Shown here: piece after piece, positions 49,011 through 60,440 of the stretch
Layout of the letters: each line of letters begins with the position of its first letter
Position numbering within the stretch: the first letter of the stretch is position 1
Assembly: GCA_028023455.1 (NCBI GenBank)
Contig: JAQFVV010000012.1
Span: 14,210,364 to 14,274,363 of the forward strand
Direction: 5' to 3'
DNA: 64,000 bases
Source of the DNA: Epiperipatus broadwayi
Taxonomy: Eukaryota; Onychophora; Udeonychophora; Euonychophora; Peripatidae
The notes under the pieces: generated by a model
Seen by the model: only the letters and a program-made list of their open reading frames with translations
The model's database searches: none
Told to the model about the DNA's origin: nothing
Program-made: the position numbers and the translations under genes

Positions 49011-49216
49011 GCTATTTTTTATCAGCTCTTTTTATAAAATCATCTGAGGTGTTATAACAACACCTTGATTAAAAACAGAATTTTATTTTTATCTCTCTAA
49101 TCCCTTGGAATCTATATACATGTTTTTACTTAGGGGATTTTTAATACATAAAATTTTTTGTTTAATTAATTAAAAAATTCCAAAAATAAGTATGGTGTTT
49201 TTATGTTTCAAAATCA

Positions 49217-49242
49217 GAATAATAATAATAATAATAATAATA
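49217..49242 (+). repeat. AAT microsatellite
   Basis: About eight uninterrupted AAT units. Confidence 0.9.
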
Positions 49243-49469
49243 TTTATATTTATTCAGACCTTTTAAAAGTTTAATTTATAAAACAATATTTTAAATCAGT
49301 TATTATTTATTTATTTCTATTTCAGTAAATGTAGAAAATATCTACTATAATTTTTGTGTTTATTTCTACTTTTCCTTTACTTTATATATATACGCACACA
49401 CTATATTATTATGGATGCACCATGTAACCCACCTGGTTACAATATATATTGCATTTTTATAGAGAATTT

Positions 49470-50510
49470 TCAACTAATTCATGAGACCCATATTGCAATT
49501 GGGCATAGAGGACAAAACAGAATAATAAAAAAGTTTAAGGCAAAGTATAAGAACATTGCAATAGAAATTAGTATATTTAAATTTTTGTGAAACCTGTCAA
49601 AAGAAACTGAGCACTTAACAGTAAATTCAGTTCGAGAATTCACATTGATCTCATCAACAAGCAATCACAGGTGAATGAAAATTACAAATTTATAGTGGTT
49701 TATCAAGACTATCTAATAAAAATTATTCAAGTAAGAGCTTTAAAAATAAACATGGGCTGAGACTGTTGCTTACCATTTATTGGATGTATTCACAATATTT
49801 GGAACACCATGCAAAGTGACAATAGCCAGAAATTCACTAACAAAATTACTGAAGAAGTTTTGCAAAATGTTGGATGAACTCAAAATTGTTAATGATAAAC
49901 TGATACATAGCTAATTACAAAACTCCATTGAAACAGCAAATCAAAACAATGAAAATATGCCATCTATCAAGCTTGAAATATAAAGAAATAGTCAGTAAGA
50001 ATATTTATTTAATGTATAAAAAATAGAGCACATTATACTGGAATAGTTCACATTCCCTATGAAACTGTTTGGCTGAAAGATCTTGAGATGATATTAAAAG
50101 ATCAATCTAATAATGATTTTCAACTTCAAAGAATAATCTCAAAAGAGGATGTTAATATTAATACAGTGAATGGTGACAATGTGAAAGTGGAAATAAATGA
50201 TTTGAGTTGAACAACATTCTTCTGAAATAAAAAAAGATCAATAATGAAGACAATAAAGTAAAAATATTACTGATGTTGAATTGGAAAATAGTGAAAAAAT
50301 TCAAAAAGACTCATTCAATGAAATATTTGAAAAATTCAAGAAACTTGAATATCTATTTAAACAATCACTGAATAAACAAGTTGAAAAAATGTTATGGTTT
50401 TCAAAGACTAAATTTCCAATTACGAATGTAGGAGAAACCATTCAGTAAGAATTTCAATTAGCTAGAGCTAAACCCTATAAATGAAATATTATAGCTATTT
50501 AATTTTTATT
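49470..50510 (+). pseudogene. KRBA2-like / GIN-type integrase pseudogene
   Basis: Plus-strand order: HETHIAIGHRGQNRIIKKF (zinc-finger histidines, 49,480-49,536), CETCQKK (zinc-finger cysteines, near 49,588-49,610), YKFIVVYQDYLIKIIQVRAL (core strand with the first catalytic Asp, about 49,684-49,742), AYHLLDVFTIFGTPC (about 49,772-49,815), then a C-terminal stretch with QVEKMLWFSKTKFPITNVGE (about 50,378-50,440). This order and wording are typical of the KRBA2-like integrases that derive from retroelement or Ginger-type integrases and are abundant in invertebrates. Many stops, frame changes and lost core blocks show it is dead. No LTR or terminal inverted repeat was seen, so the parent element type is open. 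Confidence 0.75.
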
Positions 50511-51069
50511 AAAGCTGAAAATATATATAAAGTAGATAAAAAATAGTACATTTTAAACCAACTATATACAAGTGATGAATTTATTGTCTGCAAGAAAAAT
50601 TTTATTGTAGTTAATTAAGTTCCAAATATTGAAATAAGTATAAGAGAATGTGTTTGCAAGAATTCTAATTTAGATATTTCTGTAATTTTCACTACACTAT
50701 CCACTTTTAACATATTGAGAAAAGAGTATAAACATATGATCAAAGTCATGTGAAAATATGTACGATCCCCAAGATGCACATCTTGTGTTGAACCAGCACT
50801 CATTAGATGGCCTAGATCACAATCTCTTATACATATGGAAACAGTAAGATTTGAATTCAAATCTCAGTTTCAACTCAATTCTATCATCTCTCCACCTCTC
50901 ACCCATTATTATCTTACATAGATTCTGAACTCGAATATTGGACTTTGTGCATAATATTATAAAATATATGTACAGTTATTTAAAAACATCGTATAGATGC
51001 ACACACTCCAATATGAAGTCTATTTTAAAAATATAACACACTGCAGATGATTTATTAGATTGATAACAC

Positions 51070-51311
51070 ATAATTTTGTGTAAAATATAATAATTGCATT
51101 ATTCTTATTATTTAGATCAGATTTATGTAATATTTTAAATTATAAACATCTAAAATATATTAACTTTTAAGGGTAAATGTATTTAAAAAGATATAATTTT
51201 GTAAGATTTAATAATTGCGTTATTATTATTATTTAGGTCAAATTCATGTAATATTTTAAATTATAAAATCTAAAATATTTCTTTTAACTTTTAAAAGTAA
51301 ACATATTTAAA
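51070..51311. repeat. Tandem duplication, about 122 bp
   Basis: Copies 51,070-51,191 and 51,192-51,311 share TAATTTTGT, TAATAATTGC, TTATTATTTAG and ATGTAATATTTTAAATTATA in register. Confidence 0.8.
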
Positions 51312-51454
51312 AATAGATATTCCCTGGCTAATTAGAGTTTGCAAGTCATAGTGGAAGGAGGGAAAGATAATAGAGCTGAGTATTCCTAACCTTATCATTT
51401 AAAAGTTTGTTAAAAGCATTTATAATTAGATCAGAAGTAATGTAAATTAAAAAG

Positions 51455-51563
51455 GTGGTCGGATTAAAATTGCAATGTCAACATGTGCTTCTGATCTACC
51501 AAACCAAGGTAGAGAAAAATGTGGTCGGATTGAAATTGCCATCTCAACATGTGCCACTAATGC
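51455..51563. repeat. Short tandem duplication, 66-bp period
   Basis: GTGGTCGGATT-AAATTGC followed by TCAACATGTGC recurs at 51,455 and 51,521. The second copy diverges after about 43 bases. Confidence 0.75.
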
Positions 51564-53433
51564 ATCCGTTACCTGAAGGGATACATAGCACAGACCAGAA
51601 AAACCACTTGAATGGATGACGCAATTGTTCAATGGATCCAAAAGATAAAAGAGAAAGGAATAAAAGCAACAGGCTGGTTATCTTGTAAAGCTTATGGGCA
51701 TTGGTAATTCGTTGTTGCTGTTAAATTTTAAAAGTTATGCTGTTGCTTTGTTTCAGATCCAGATGTACTTTAATCTAACAATATGCAAGGAGTAGGGTGA
51801 CTGCTGCTTCTCCGGACTGTGGCTATGGAAATACGAAGCTTCCCATAATACAAATGAAACAAATCTAGACTCAAACTGCTACATGTGTATATCTTCAAAA
51901 TGTGAATGCTATTAAACAAGGAACCTCGGACTCTCCCATCAAGTCACACTTAAAATAATCGAAGGTAAAATGATACCCAAGAATACTCTTTTTGAACTCT
52001 TAATTTAAATTCCTATTATGTGTTGTATCTTTAAAGTTTGACTCTTAACTTAAATGTATCGTATTTTAAAGCTAAACTCTCACCTTCATCTTGTAAATGT
52101 GTTAAAATGTAAAGTAATATCCTATAAATCTCATAAAGCTTATTCTTATACTTGGGTATCTATAATTTTTGTTATTGATTATATATTTCATGCCTACATG
52201 ATTTCCGAGCTGATGTTCTCTAACAAGTAAATTCGTAAAGGGTTGCTACTCTTTTACGCTTTTAGATTTGCCTAAAATCCCCTTCTTTTATAAATGATCA
52301 GCTCGGGAATTATAAATTTATTTTTATATATAATTATAAATAATATAGAAGCGAGACTCTATAATCGTTAGTATAACATATTAGCCTCTTTAGCGATCAT
52401 TTCATTTTTTATAGTATATTAAATTATATTTCAAGTCTTATCAATTATAGGGGGGGGGATAGTGGATAGATATTAATTCATTTAATGTGTGGGGATTGGA
52501 AATAAATTGTTTTAAAAGCATAGTAGTAAATAAAATGATTTGCATTGATTTTGTGAAATGCGTTGGCTTATGGATGCAGGTTAATTTAAACCGCAGAACC
52601 AAAATAGTTGGATTCTTCAAATATTCTAATTTCCATAATAATTGGGCATACAGAAATGACCCCAATGGTAACTAACCTAGTCACACGGTCGGGGATGGAA
52701 AGGCTAAGACCTCATACTGATGCTACGCTCATGACTACTACTAATGGCTCTGGCCCAACATTTGCCCTCCAGTCTGTTTCTCACCGGTTGTACTAGAAGA
52801 AAAGCCGAATCACCTTAAATTCGGCAGCACCTAGACCTATCGCATGTCACTTTGTTTATGAATATCTATGCTAGATCTATTTTCACTCCTTCACATCATC
52901 TACTCTAGTAGTAATTTTATTAATATATTAATAATAAGTAAATAAATGATTGCTGGATTAGCAGATATACTCTTAATTGGGATCTCATATCGTAATCTCA
53001 CATCCGCAATTTAAACATGAGGCACGAGATGCAATTGAATGATACCCCAGTAGGGTTTTAACTCAAATGTAACTTAATTGAACCCTTATTAAATATTTGT
53101 ATCTACCTATTTATGCGCTTGCTTGTCTGCTTTGTTTAATAATAATGTTCAATATCTCATTTCAATTATTATAATCGCATTAAAGTAAATAGCAGTACCC
53201 CTTAATCTTAAAAATAATTTAGAGTCTCTTGTATCTACCTGACCACCGGGCCCAAAAAGATATTTACCATTGTTATGGTATACACATTGTCATGTGGGGT
53301 TTGTTGTGAAATAAAATGACTGTTTGGACATGGTACCGCAGGCCCTGAATCCACCTGTTGTGCTGCTCTTCAAACATGGCGGTGGAATTTTGCAACGTGT
53401 TAACAAGGCATACGAGTTCTTACCATTACAATA

Positions 53434-54195
53434 TCTTTATCATTGTTCAGTATATATAAATAGCCAATTACTAGTTTAATTGATAAGTCAAACTGATCAC
53501 TCTCACAACTTTGATACAAACCACTCAATGGAAGTATATTAATAATTTTTTATTAGTCATTTATTAGACCAGAGGTTATCCACTTAATATTTTTGATAGT
53601 GTAATTTTCACTATACCACTTATGCAAGGAAGGGACTGGTCTATTACTAACGATATATAAAAAAGACATGATCCCCAAGATGCAAATTTTGTGCTGAACC
53701 AACTTGGCCCAGATTTTTATCATTGTTCAGTATATATAGACAGCCAATTGCTACACTTTAATTGATATGTCAAACTTTTCACCGTTTGACATAACCATTC
53801 ATTGGAAGGATATTAATTTTTATTGGTCATTCATTAGACTAGAGATTACTCACTTAATAAATATTTTTCTATGACTAATCAAAATTATTAATATACTTCT
53901 ATTAAGAGGTTTGTGCAAAAGTTGTGAGGGTAGTAAGTTTGACACATCAATTAAACTGCAGTAATTGACTATTTATATATAATGAATAATATAGATATGT
54001 GTAAGAGATTGTACTGGTGAGTGTTGGTTTATCATGAAATTTGCGTATTGGGGATTATACCCTTCCACAAGAAGTTAAAAGCGGATAGAAAACATTCCTT
54101 ACCTTGCATGAAAGTGGTGTAGTAAAACTTACACTACAGATTCATTTAGTGTATAATCTCTAGTCTAATGAATAACTAACAAAAATTATTAATAT
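53434..54195. repeat. Foldback repeat cluster (two direct copies, one inverted)
   Basis: Direct copies at about 53,434-53,705 and 53,716-53,860 share ATCATTGTTCAGTATATATA, TAATTGATA and TTGGAAG-ATATTAAT. An inverted copy at about 53,868-54,195 contains their complements, including GTGTTGGTTTATCATGAAAT. The ATGATCCCCAAGATGCAAAT and TGTGCTGAACCAAC words tie it to the larger family at 56.9-60.4 kb. Confidence 0.7.
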
Positions 54196-54204
54196 ATTTC
54201 TAAT

Positions 54205-54340
54205 TTAGATAGTCAAGAATTTCAATTTGCAATTGTAACTCAAATCGATGCAAATGTAAAAAGTCAAAAATCCTTTGTAATTCCAAATATTACAAAAATT
54301 CTTCCTACAAAAATAAAATTTATAACTCAACATATAGTGA
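54205..54340 (+). pseudogene. Short coding-like fragment, possibly retroelement
   Basis: A stop-free frame reads LDSQEFQFAIVTQIDANVKS and QKSFVIPNITKILPT. The FVIPNITKILP wording recalls protease-region linkers of Bel/Pao-like elements, but this is recognition by feel. It runs into the foldback starting at 54,317. Confidence 0.3.
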
Positions 54341-54567
54341 AGGTTCACTGCACTGAAAGATTGTAAACTTATGATTCCTATACAGATTTACAGCTTAGCA
54401 CTATGGTCTGGTCGAAAGCAGTACTAAGCTGTAAATCTAAAGGAAATAGTGCTATGAATATGACTGGCCTGATCAAAAGCAATGCTAAGCTGTCAATCTA
54501 TATAGGAGTCATAAGTTTGTAATCTTTCTGGCATAGTCAACTTCCAGTATATATTGAGTTATAAATT
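54317..54567. repeat. Foldback repeat, about 85-bp arms
   Basis: Arms 54,317-54,401 and 54,484-54,567 are inverted copies (AATTTATAACTCAA, AAGATTGTAAACTTATGA, and the AGCTTAGCA/TGCTAAGCT end). The centre carries another TACTAAGCTGTAAATCTA copy, so the word occurs three times. Confidence 0.8.
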
Positions 54568-56082
54568 AATAAGGAAAGAAATAGATTAAATTAAAAATAA
54601 AGTTTGTTCATACTATATAATAAGGTATACATCTAGGAACTTGTCTGTATAATAAATGATGTGTGTATATTTTAATAAATAATAAACTAAAAAATATTAC
54701 AAAACATTTTTTATTAAATTTGAGATTTCACTGTCAATTATTAATATTTACTGGCAAATGTAATTATTGCATGTTGGTAATCACATTAACCTCAAAATGC
54801 AGTTATTACTATTAGCTGGTAATTATTAATAATAACTGGATTTATTACACGAACTGTAATATATATACAAGTTCACAAAATTGTAAGCTAATAAAAACTT
54901 ACACACTTTTTTCTTTATTGCACATTAAACTTTTATAATGAGTCTTTAAAATGTGGCATCATTAATTTTCTGAAACATTATGAAAACAATTTTAGAATAA
55001 CATTTACTTATTATTAAATAATTTACTCAGTCAAAATGTTAATAAGGATCACAAATTTTCTAAAAAATAAATAAAATGTATTTTTTTTAGACTCAAATGT
55101 TTGAAGTATTTAATATTGCAGTCTTTACAACATAACATCATTTAAAAAATCAGAAACGATCTTGCAATGATTATAAATTGCTTTTAATGTTGAGTGTGCT
55201 TATATAATGACTTTTCCAGTGCAAGTATCGGAATATTAATGCAACTAATGTAAAAATCTCACTCTAGTAGAATTATTATTTGTAATGATTGCTAACACAA
55301 TACCACTAGCAAAGTCATCCAGATACAATTAATATTAAATTATTATTTTTTTTTAATCTTATAAAACCATTCCTAATATAAGCTGCTTTGTAACACTATC
55401 AGTTTTAAAACTTAACATGATTATCACATATCTTTATAATAAATAATAGTTACTAGATAAATATTTTAAAAATATTTTTTAGTCTTTCAGAGCTAATATA
55501 TACTGCAACAGTCCAATAAAAAGATTAAAATGAGTATTGCATGTACCTAGTCATAAAGCTATTATTTGGATAGCTATTTGAAGAAAAAAAATCCAAAATA
55601 GAGTTAAAATATCTTTGGGTCAATCTGTAAAATAAAGATAACAATGAAATTAATACACAGTATGTGCATTACCTGTAAATGCAGGAATTAAAACAATAAT
55701 GGTGATAGTTTTCTACTGCTAATCAATTATAGCATATTTTACTTAAAGGGTTTTATAGTGAAGAGATAATACATCTGTTTGTCATGCCTTAAATCCAAAA
55801 AAATTTTCTAGTTCTAATTAAGACTTCAGATAGCTGATCTATACTAGGGATCCAATACTAGCCTTCATAAGAAGTATTTAACTATTCTTAAACAATAAAA
55901 TCCTCAACATTCAGTAATTAGTAAGCCTTGCCAATACTCTCGTTTTTTAGCCGATACTCTGTGAGGATTATTGGAGACTTTTGCACACTATAGTAAATTA
56001 TTTAAAGGCTGATTGCTTATATATATATTAAGTCAATTATTTTGAAAGTTACCTTTCGCCATTCTTTAATAATCCACATTTC
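54568..56082. other. AT-rich non-coding stretch
   Basis: Nothing firm. A T-rich acceptor followed by PILCEDYWRLLHTIVNYL in one plus frame (about 55,952-56,020) is exon-like but isolated. Confidence 0.4.
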
Positions 56083-58610
56083 ATTTCTAGTATTAAATTC
56101 CATTAGTATATATGTAATAATATTATTATTCGATGTTTGTATTTTTAAAGCAATATATGTAATTATATAACTGATTTGTAAATACAGTAACTAAATAATT
56201 AAAAATTTTATCCACTTAGGAGCGCTTTCGATTATCCCAGTAATCTTTGTCAACTAAAGCTTTGAAATGCTAACTTTCACACAATTCCGTGATCTTAACG
56301 TTTGCTGCTTGCCTGTTAATTAAGTCATGTTTATATTTGTATATTAGCATAGCTTCCTTTATTTTTCTTTTATTGTTATTTTTTTCAATATTTTTACATT
56401 GTTAAAATTGAAGTCAAAACCATAAATACATGATTTATTATGGTCGTAAAAAACAGATGCTGAAATATTATTATCTACACTATGCAATTTTGTTTTTTCT
56501 GAATTCGTTTTAATAATAGCAAGTGTTCTTTAGTTCTTTTTTCCAACATACATCTAGATTCACCTATTATCCACTGCCACACTTACATATCCATTTATAA
56601 ATGACACAATTTTTATTTATAAATGAGGTTTTATCTTTGGAGTTATTTATTAATTTGTTTAATGTAGGAGGTGTGTAAAATACAATATCACATATACCTT
56701 TATAAATTTTCCTTATAAAATTTACTTGATCATTTGAAATGGGATTGATATCCATGTTTTTTTATTAGCAGGAGAATCAATATTATTATTAAAATTTTTA
56801 TTCTTATATTTTGTATTAAAATCTCTAATAACATTATATATATGATTATAACTATAGCTAACATTTAACAATTCATTCGAATATATTTCAATATTTTTGC
56901 CTTTATCTGATGAATATTTGCAAAGACTATTATTTAATAGACAGGGTATGAGCACAGACTTTCACATGACCCACCACTCTCCACACTATCTCATAACACT
57001 GATACACTTGAACACACATATGTTGAAAAGATAAATAATCACCAATATACGTATTTCATGCTAAACCAGCAATCATCAGTTGGTCCAGATTACCATCTCT
57101 ACACATATATGCTACAAGTGCTCAGATATATATTAAGATAGCAAATCCTCCTACTTTAATGGACAGGCTTCAATCCACTCCACACTGCAACTCTTCAACC
57201 GTCCATCCAATTGAAAATCTGATGATGGAACGCTCAAAGGCCACCCTGAGGCCGAGATTATTGTCACACCCATGTTGACCTAAGGTCAATCTGACCCCAC
57301 ATGTACAGGACATAATCCATTAAATACATATGCAAGGGATAGGCAGACATCTCTAATATGTAATAGCTGAAATACACAGGCTTATATATACCTGTGTCTA
57401 TATATGTAATAGACAGGGTATGAGCACAGACTTTCACATGACCCACCACTCTCCACACTATCTCATAACACTGATACACTTGAACACACATATGTTGAAA
57501 AGATAAATAATCACCATCTCTACACATATATGCTACAAGTGCTCAGATATATATTAAGATAGCAAATCCTCCTACTTTAATGGACAGGCTTCAATCCACT
57601 CCACACTGCAACTCTTCAACCGTCCATCCAATTGAAAATCTGATGATGGAACGCTCAAAGGCCACCCTGAGGCCGAGATTATTGTATTTAATGGATTATG
57701 TCCTGTACATGTGGGGTCAGATTGACCTTAGGTCAACATGGGTGTGACAATAATCTCGGCCTCAGGGTGGCCTTTGAGCGTTCCATCATCAGATTTTCAA
57801 TTGGATGGACGGTTGAAGAGTTGCAGTGTGGAGTGGATTGAAGCCTGTCCATTAAAGTAGGAGGATTTGCTATCTTAATATATATCTGAGCACTTGTAGC
57901 ATATATGTGTAGAGATGGTAATCTGGACCAACTGATGATTGCTGGTTTAGCATGAAATACGTATATTGGTGATTATTTATCTTTTCAACATGTGTGTTCA
58001 AGTGTATCAGTGTTATGAGATAGTGTGGAGAGTGGTGGGTCATGTGAAAGTCTGTGCTCATACCCTGTCTATTACATATATAGACACAGGTATATATAAG
58101 CCTGTGTATTTCAGCTAAAGACTATTATTTCTAAATAAGAAGGACTTCAAACCTGCCATTTTGTGTGACATTGGCACTTTTGATTTATATGGAATATGAC
58201 CTCTTTTTACTATTGGTTTAAGGGGCATACAGTAATCCAGCATGCATTAATTTTTAGTTATTTTGAAACTGAACGCACATTAAATCTTCATCTGTTTTTA
58301 TCCATCTTAGACCTTTTAAACCATTTAATTCTTTAAACAACTCATTAACTGTATTTGGTTTACCACATACAAAAACATCAATGTATCAATAATATACAGT
58401 AATATTTTTTTGATACTCCTTTTTCAAAATATTTTCTTCATATGTAGAAATTATAAAATTACATATTTGAGCAACAGTAGGTAATCCCATGGGCGATCCA
58501 TTGCACATTTTATAAAAATCCTTATTAAAAACTGCATAAATATTTTTATCGATAAAATTTAATGTTTCAGTTATAAATTTTATTATTTTCACGTTAACAT
58601 TTTTTCAAAT
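56083..58610 (-). mobile_element. Penelope-like element, minus copy, interrupted
   Basis: Minus-strand order: RT (58,592 down to 58,131), a 1.18-kb insertion, then the C-terminal part with the GIY-YIG domain (56,935 down to about 56,200) and a tail. RT shows NGSPMGLPTVAQICNFIIST in frame 58,386-58,592. The YVDD box is damaged: the equivalent reads YIDVF after a stop, with one Asp codon lost. The GIY-YIG part shows VIYKWICKCGSG in frame 56,567-56,755. Many stops follow, so it is dead. It forms an inverted pair with the next feature, about a 143-base loop (58,468-58,610) between them. Confidence 0.8.
56922..58130. mobile_element. 1.18-kb composite foldback insertion with 14-bp target duplication
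   Basis: AAAGACTATTATTT occurs at 56,922-56,935 and again at 58,117-58,130. In the plus Penelope copy (about 58,947-58,975, reverse complement) the same sequence is present once and uninterrupted, so the 1,181 bases 56,936-58,116 were inserted. The insert contains one unit (56,936-57,365), a second partial unit in the same direction (57,366-57,684, with about 56 bases missing near CACCAT) and an inverted unit (57,685-58,116). A 14-bp duplication points to target-primed (LINE- or Penelope-type) integration rather than a DNA transposase. Confidence 0.85.
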
Positions 58611-59821
58611 ATGTAATTTTATAATTTCTACATATGAAGAAAATATTTTGAAAAAGGAATATTATCAAAAAAATATTACTGTATATTATCGATATGTTGA
58701 TGATGTTTTTGTATGTGGTAAACCAAATACAATTAATGAGTTGTTTAAAGAATTAAATGGTTTAAAAGGCCTAAGATGGATAAAAACAGATGAAGATTTA
58801 ATGTGTGTTGTTTCTTGATCTTAAAATAACTAGAAATCAATGCATGCTGGATTACTGTATGACCATTAAATCAATAGTAAAAAGAGGTTATATTCCATAT
58901 AAATCAAAAGTGCCAATGTCACACAAAATGGCAGGTTTGAAGTCCTTCTTATTTAGAAATAATAGTCTTTGCAAATATTCATCGGATAAAGGCAAAAATA
59001 TTGAAATATATTCGAATGAATTGTTAAATGTTGGCTACAGTTATAATCATATATATATAATGTTATTAGAGATTTTAATACAAAATATAAGAATAAAAAT
59101 TTTAATAATAATATTGATTCTCCTGCTAATAAAAAAATATGGATATCAATCCCATATATTTCAAATGATCAAGTAAATTTTATAAGAAAAATTTATAAAG
59201 GTATATGTGATATTGCATTTTACACACCTCCTACATTAAACAAATTAATAAATAACTCCAAAGATAAAACCTCATTTATAAATAAAAATTGTGTCATTTA
59301 TAAATGGATATGTAGGTGTGGCAGTGGATATATAGGTGAATCTAGATGTACGTTGGAAAAAAAAACTAAAGAACACTTGCTATTATTAAAACGAGTTCAG
59401 AAATCGAAACAAAATTGCATAGTAGATAATAATATTTCAGCATCTGTTTTTTACAACCATAATAAATCATGTATTTATGATTTTGACTTCAATTTTAACA
59501 ATGTAAAAATATTGCAAATTGAAAAAAATAACAATAAAAGAAAAATAAAGGAAGCTATGCTAATATACAAATATAAACATGACTTAATTAATAGGCAAGC
59601 AGCAAACGTTAAGATCATGGAATTGTGGGAAAGTTAGCATTTCAAAGCTTTAGTTGACAAAGATTACTGGGATAATTGAAAGTGCTCCTAAGTGGATAAA
59701 ATTTTTAATTATTTAGTTACTGTATTTACAAATATTCAGTTATATAATTAGGTATATTGCTTTAAAAATACAGACATCAAATAATATTACATATATACTA
59801 ATGGAATTTAATACAAGAAAT
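58611..59821 (+). pseudogene. Penelope-like element, plus copy: RT end and GIY-YIG domain
   Basis: Penelope-like elements encode an RT and a GIY-YIG endonuclease. The RT block (58,611-58,960) has TYEENILKKEY, an intact YVDD at 58,693-58,704 with VFVCGKP after it, and LFKELNGLKGLRWIKTDED. After several frame changes the endonuclease block (about 59,290-59,350) reads VIYKWICRCGSGYIGESR, the GIY-YIG-type core as CGSGYIG with the Arg-containing helix start. It continues in frame 59,353-59,637 with KEHLLLL, NHNKSCIYDF, KIKEAMLIYKYKHDLINRQ and a stop. The N-terminal RT is missing. The arms 56,083-56,935 plus 58,131-58,467 mirror this copy. Confidence 0.85.
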
Positions 59822-59831
59822 ATATACATAA

Positions 59832-60440
59832 ATGTAGGGGATTTGAACTCAAGACTTTCAAGCCACTCCAACCATCCACAGTATCTCATACTACTGATAC
59901 ACATGACCACACACATGTAGAAAAGATTAATAATCACCAATATACATATTTCGTGCTGAACCAACACTCATCAGTTGGTCCAGATTATCATCACCATACA
60001 TTATGCAATCAGCTGTTTATATTAAGAGAACAAATTCTTATACTTCAATGAATAGGCAACAATCTCCTCCAACTTCCAATTCTCAAGTCATCCATACCAT
60101 TGAAAATCTGATGGTAGAATTCCCAAATCCCAACTTGATGACAATATTGTTATCCTGCCCATGTTAATCTCAAGTCACTCTGACCCCTCATGTAGAGGAC
60201 AGTATCCATTTAAATACATTGAAGTATAAGGATTTGGTAACTTAATATAAACTGAGCACTGATTGTATACATGTATGGGAGATGATAATCTGGAACTGAT
60301 GAGTGCTGGTCCAGCACAAAATATGTATATTGGTGATTATTTATCTTTTCTGCATGTGGGTGGTCATGTGTATCAAAAGTATGAGATAGTGTGGATGGTT
60401 GAAGTGGCTTGAAAGTCTGAGTTCAAATCCCCTACATTGA
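59832..60440. repeat. Foldback unit with tRNA-like ends
   Basis: The left arm starts ATGTAGGGGATTTGAACTCA and the right arm ends TGAGTTCAAATCCCCTACAT, with AGACTTTCAAGCCACTCCA, CCAATATACATATTT and GTTGGTCCAGATTATCATC mirrored in order. GAGTTCAAATCCCC at the end resembles a tRNA T-arm/B-box, so the family may be a SINE that duplicated head to head. The same unit type makes up the 56,936-58,116 insertion and, in worn form, 53.4-54.2 kb and 50.75 kb. Confidence 0.75.

Larger units (their letters stand above)
50515..53430. other. Mixed repeat stretch without recognised genes
   Basis: Besides two local duplications it holds a fragment of the foldback family (about 50,750-50,880: GATCCCCAAGATGCA, TTGTGTTGAACCAGCACTCA) and a less AT-rich interval (51,330-53,420) that could be an old LTR or other element. 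Frames at 52,487-52,796 resemble nothing known. A 9-base G run lies at 52,450-52,458. Confidence 0.4.

Noticed and set aside
57264-58061. Frames of 60-90 codons inside the foldback units
   Set aside because: The same text is open on both strands because the units are inverted copies; no domain is visible.
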